Assembly: GCA_948745425.1 (NCBI GenBank)
Contig: CAPZDM010000049.1
Coordinates: 1-11,966, forward strand
Length of the DNA: 11,966 nt
From: an uncultured Clostridia bacterium
GTDB taxonomy: Bacteria; Bacillota; Clostridia; TANB77; CAG-508
Reading direction: 5' to 3'
Shown: positions 11,897 through 11,966 of the stretch, piece by piece
Layout of the letters: each line of letters opens with the position of its first letter
Position numbering within the stretch: the first letter of the stretch is position 1
Translations under genes and position numbers: made by a program
The notes under the pieces: generated by a model
Told to the model about the DNA's origin: nothing
The model's database searches: none
Seen by the model: the letters and a program-made list of their open reading frames with translations, nothing else

Positions 11897-11966
11897 ATGT
11901 TAAAATCTATATGTATGAGTTTTTTTCGCTGGGGAATCCCATAGATTTCAATATTTTTAAGCTCTA

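Noticed and set aside
11903..11948. Inverted repeat AAATCTA/TAGATTT near the right edge
   Set aside because: Seven AT-rich bases with a 32-base loop are expected by chance, and the context is cut by the window end.
1..11966. CRISPR array, tRNA, rRNA, transposase or integrase
   Set aside because: No regularly spaced repeats, tRNA-like cloverleaf, rRNA motif or recombinase motif was found on either strand.

Overview
The window is AT-rich DNA from what looks like a spore-forming member of the Firmicutes, most likely a gut-type clostridium. The supporting signs are strong GGAGG-type ribosome sites, TTG and GTG starts, two CotF-like spore coat genes, an MEP-pathway ispG, a clostridial-type GHKL sensor kinase and many hairpin terminators. 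There is no rRNA, tRNA, CRISPR array or transposase. The chromosome appears ordinary, with small regulatory and accessory islets between housekeeping genes.

Layout. (1) 1-180: a 16-codon Trp-rich mini-ORF with its own terminator and a possible antisense promoter. (2) 294-1742: an orphan membrane GHKL histidine kinase, followed by a hairpin-rich end. (3) 1979-2407: two overlapping-signal CotF-like coat genes, followed by a dispersed palindromic repeat and a shared convergent terminator. (4) 2509-4494, minus strand: a PHP-family histidinol-phosphatase-like gene and ispG. (5) 4603-5214: a 93-aa orphan gene between long-range inverted repeats and dense hairpins. (6) 5252-6667, minus: an XRE/multi-membrane regulator with three CAACC repeats at exact 21-bp spacing upstream. 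(7) 6781-8583, minus: a HAD-family 5'(3')-deoxyribonucleotidase-like gene and an MFS-like transporter interrupted by an in-frame TAA. (8) 8694-9018: a second copy of the dispersed repeat and a small two-helix membrane protein. (9) 9164-10227: two XRE repressor paralogues (59 of 78 residues identical) with duplicated promoters, and between them a minus-strand gene of unknown function that carries an apparent frameshift. All three promoters carry an ACGA-N4-TCGT-type operator. (10) 10313-11360, minus: a small 2TM protein and a HipA-like/HD-domain fusion split by a frameshift in a run of nine A. (11) 11546-11896: a previously unannotated-looking type I toxin-antitoxin locus.

The best candidate for a distinct system is the right-edge locus. 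It has a 37-codon hydrophobic holin-like peptide and a perfect TTGACA-17-TATAAT promoter firing antisense from its 3' end. A hairpin terminator gives an antisense RNA of about 85 nt. Complementary segments let the two ends of the toxin mRNA pair and let its 3' UTR mask the ribosome site. The left-edge mini-ORF may be a second, weaker example of the same layout.

Three genes (MFS, the gene between the XRE copies, HipA/HD) are broken by single-base events. Two of these lie in homopolymers, so real decay, slippage and sequencing error all remain possible.
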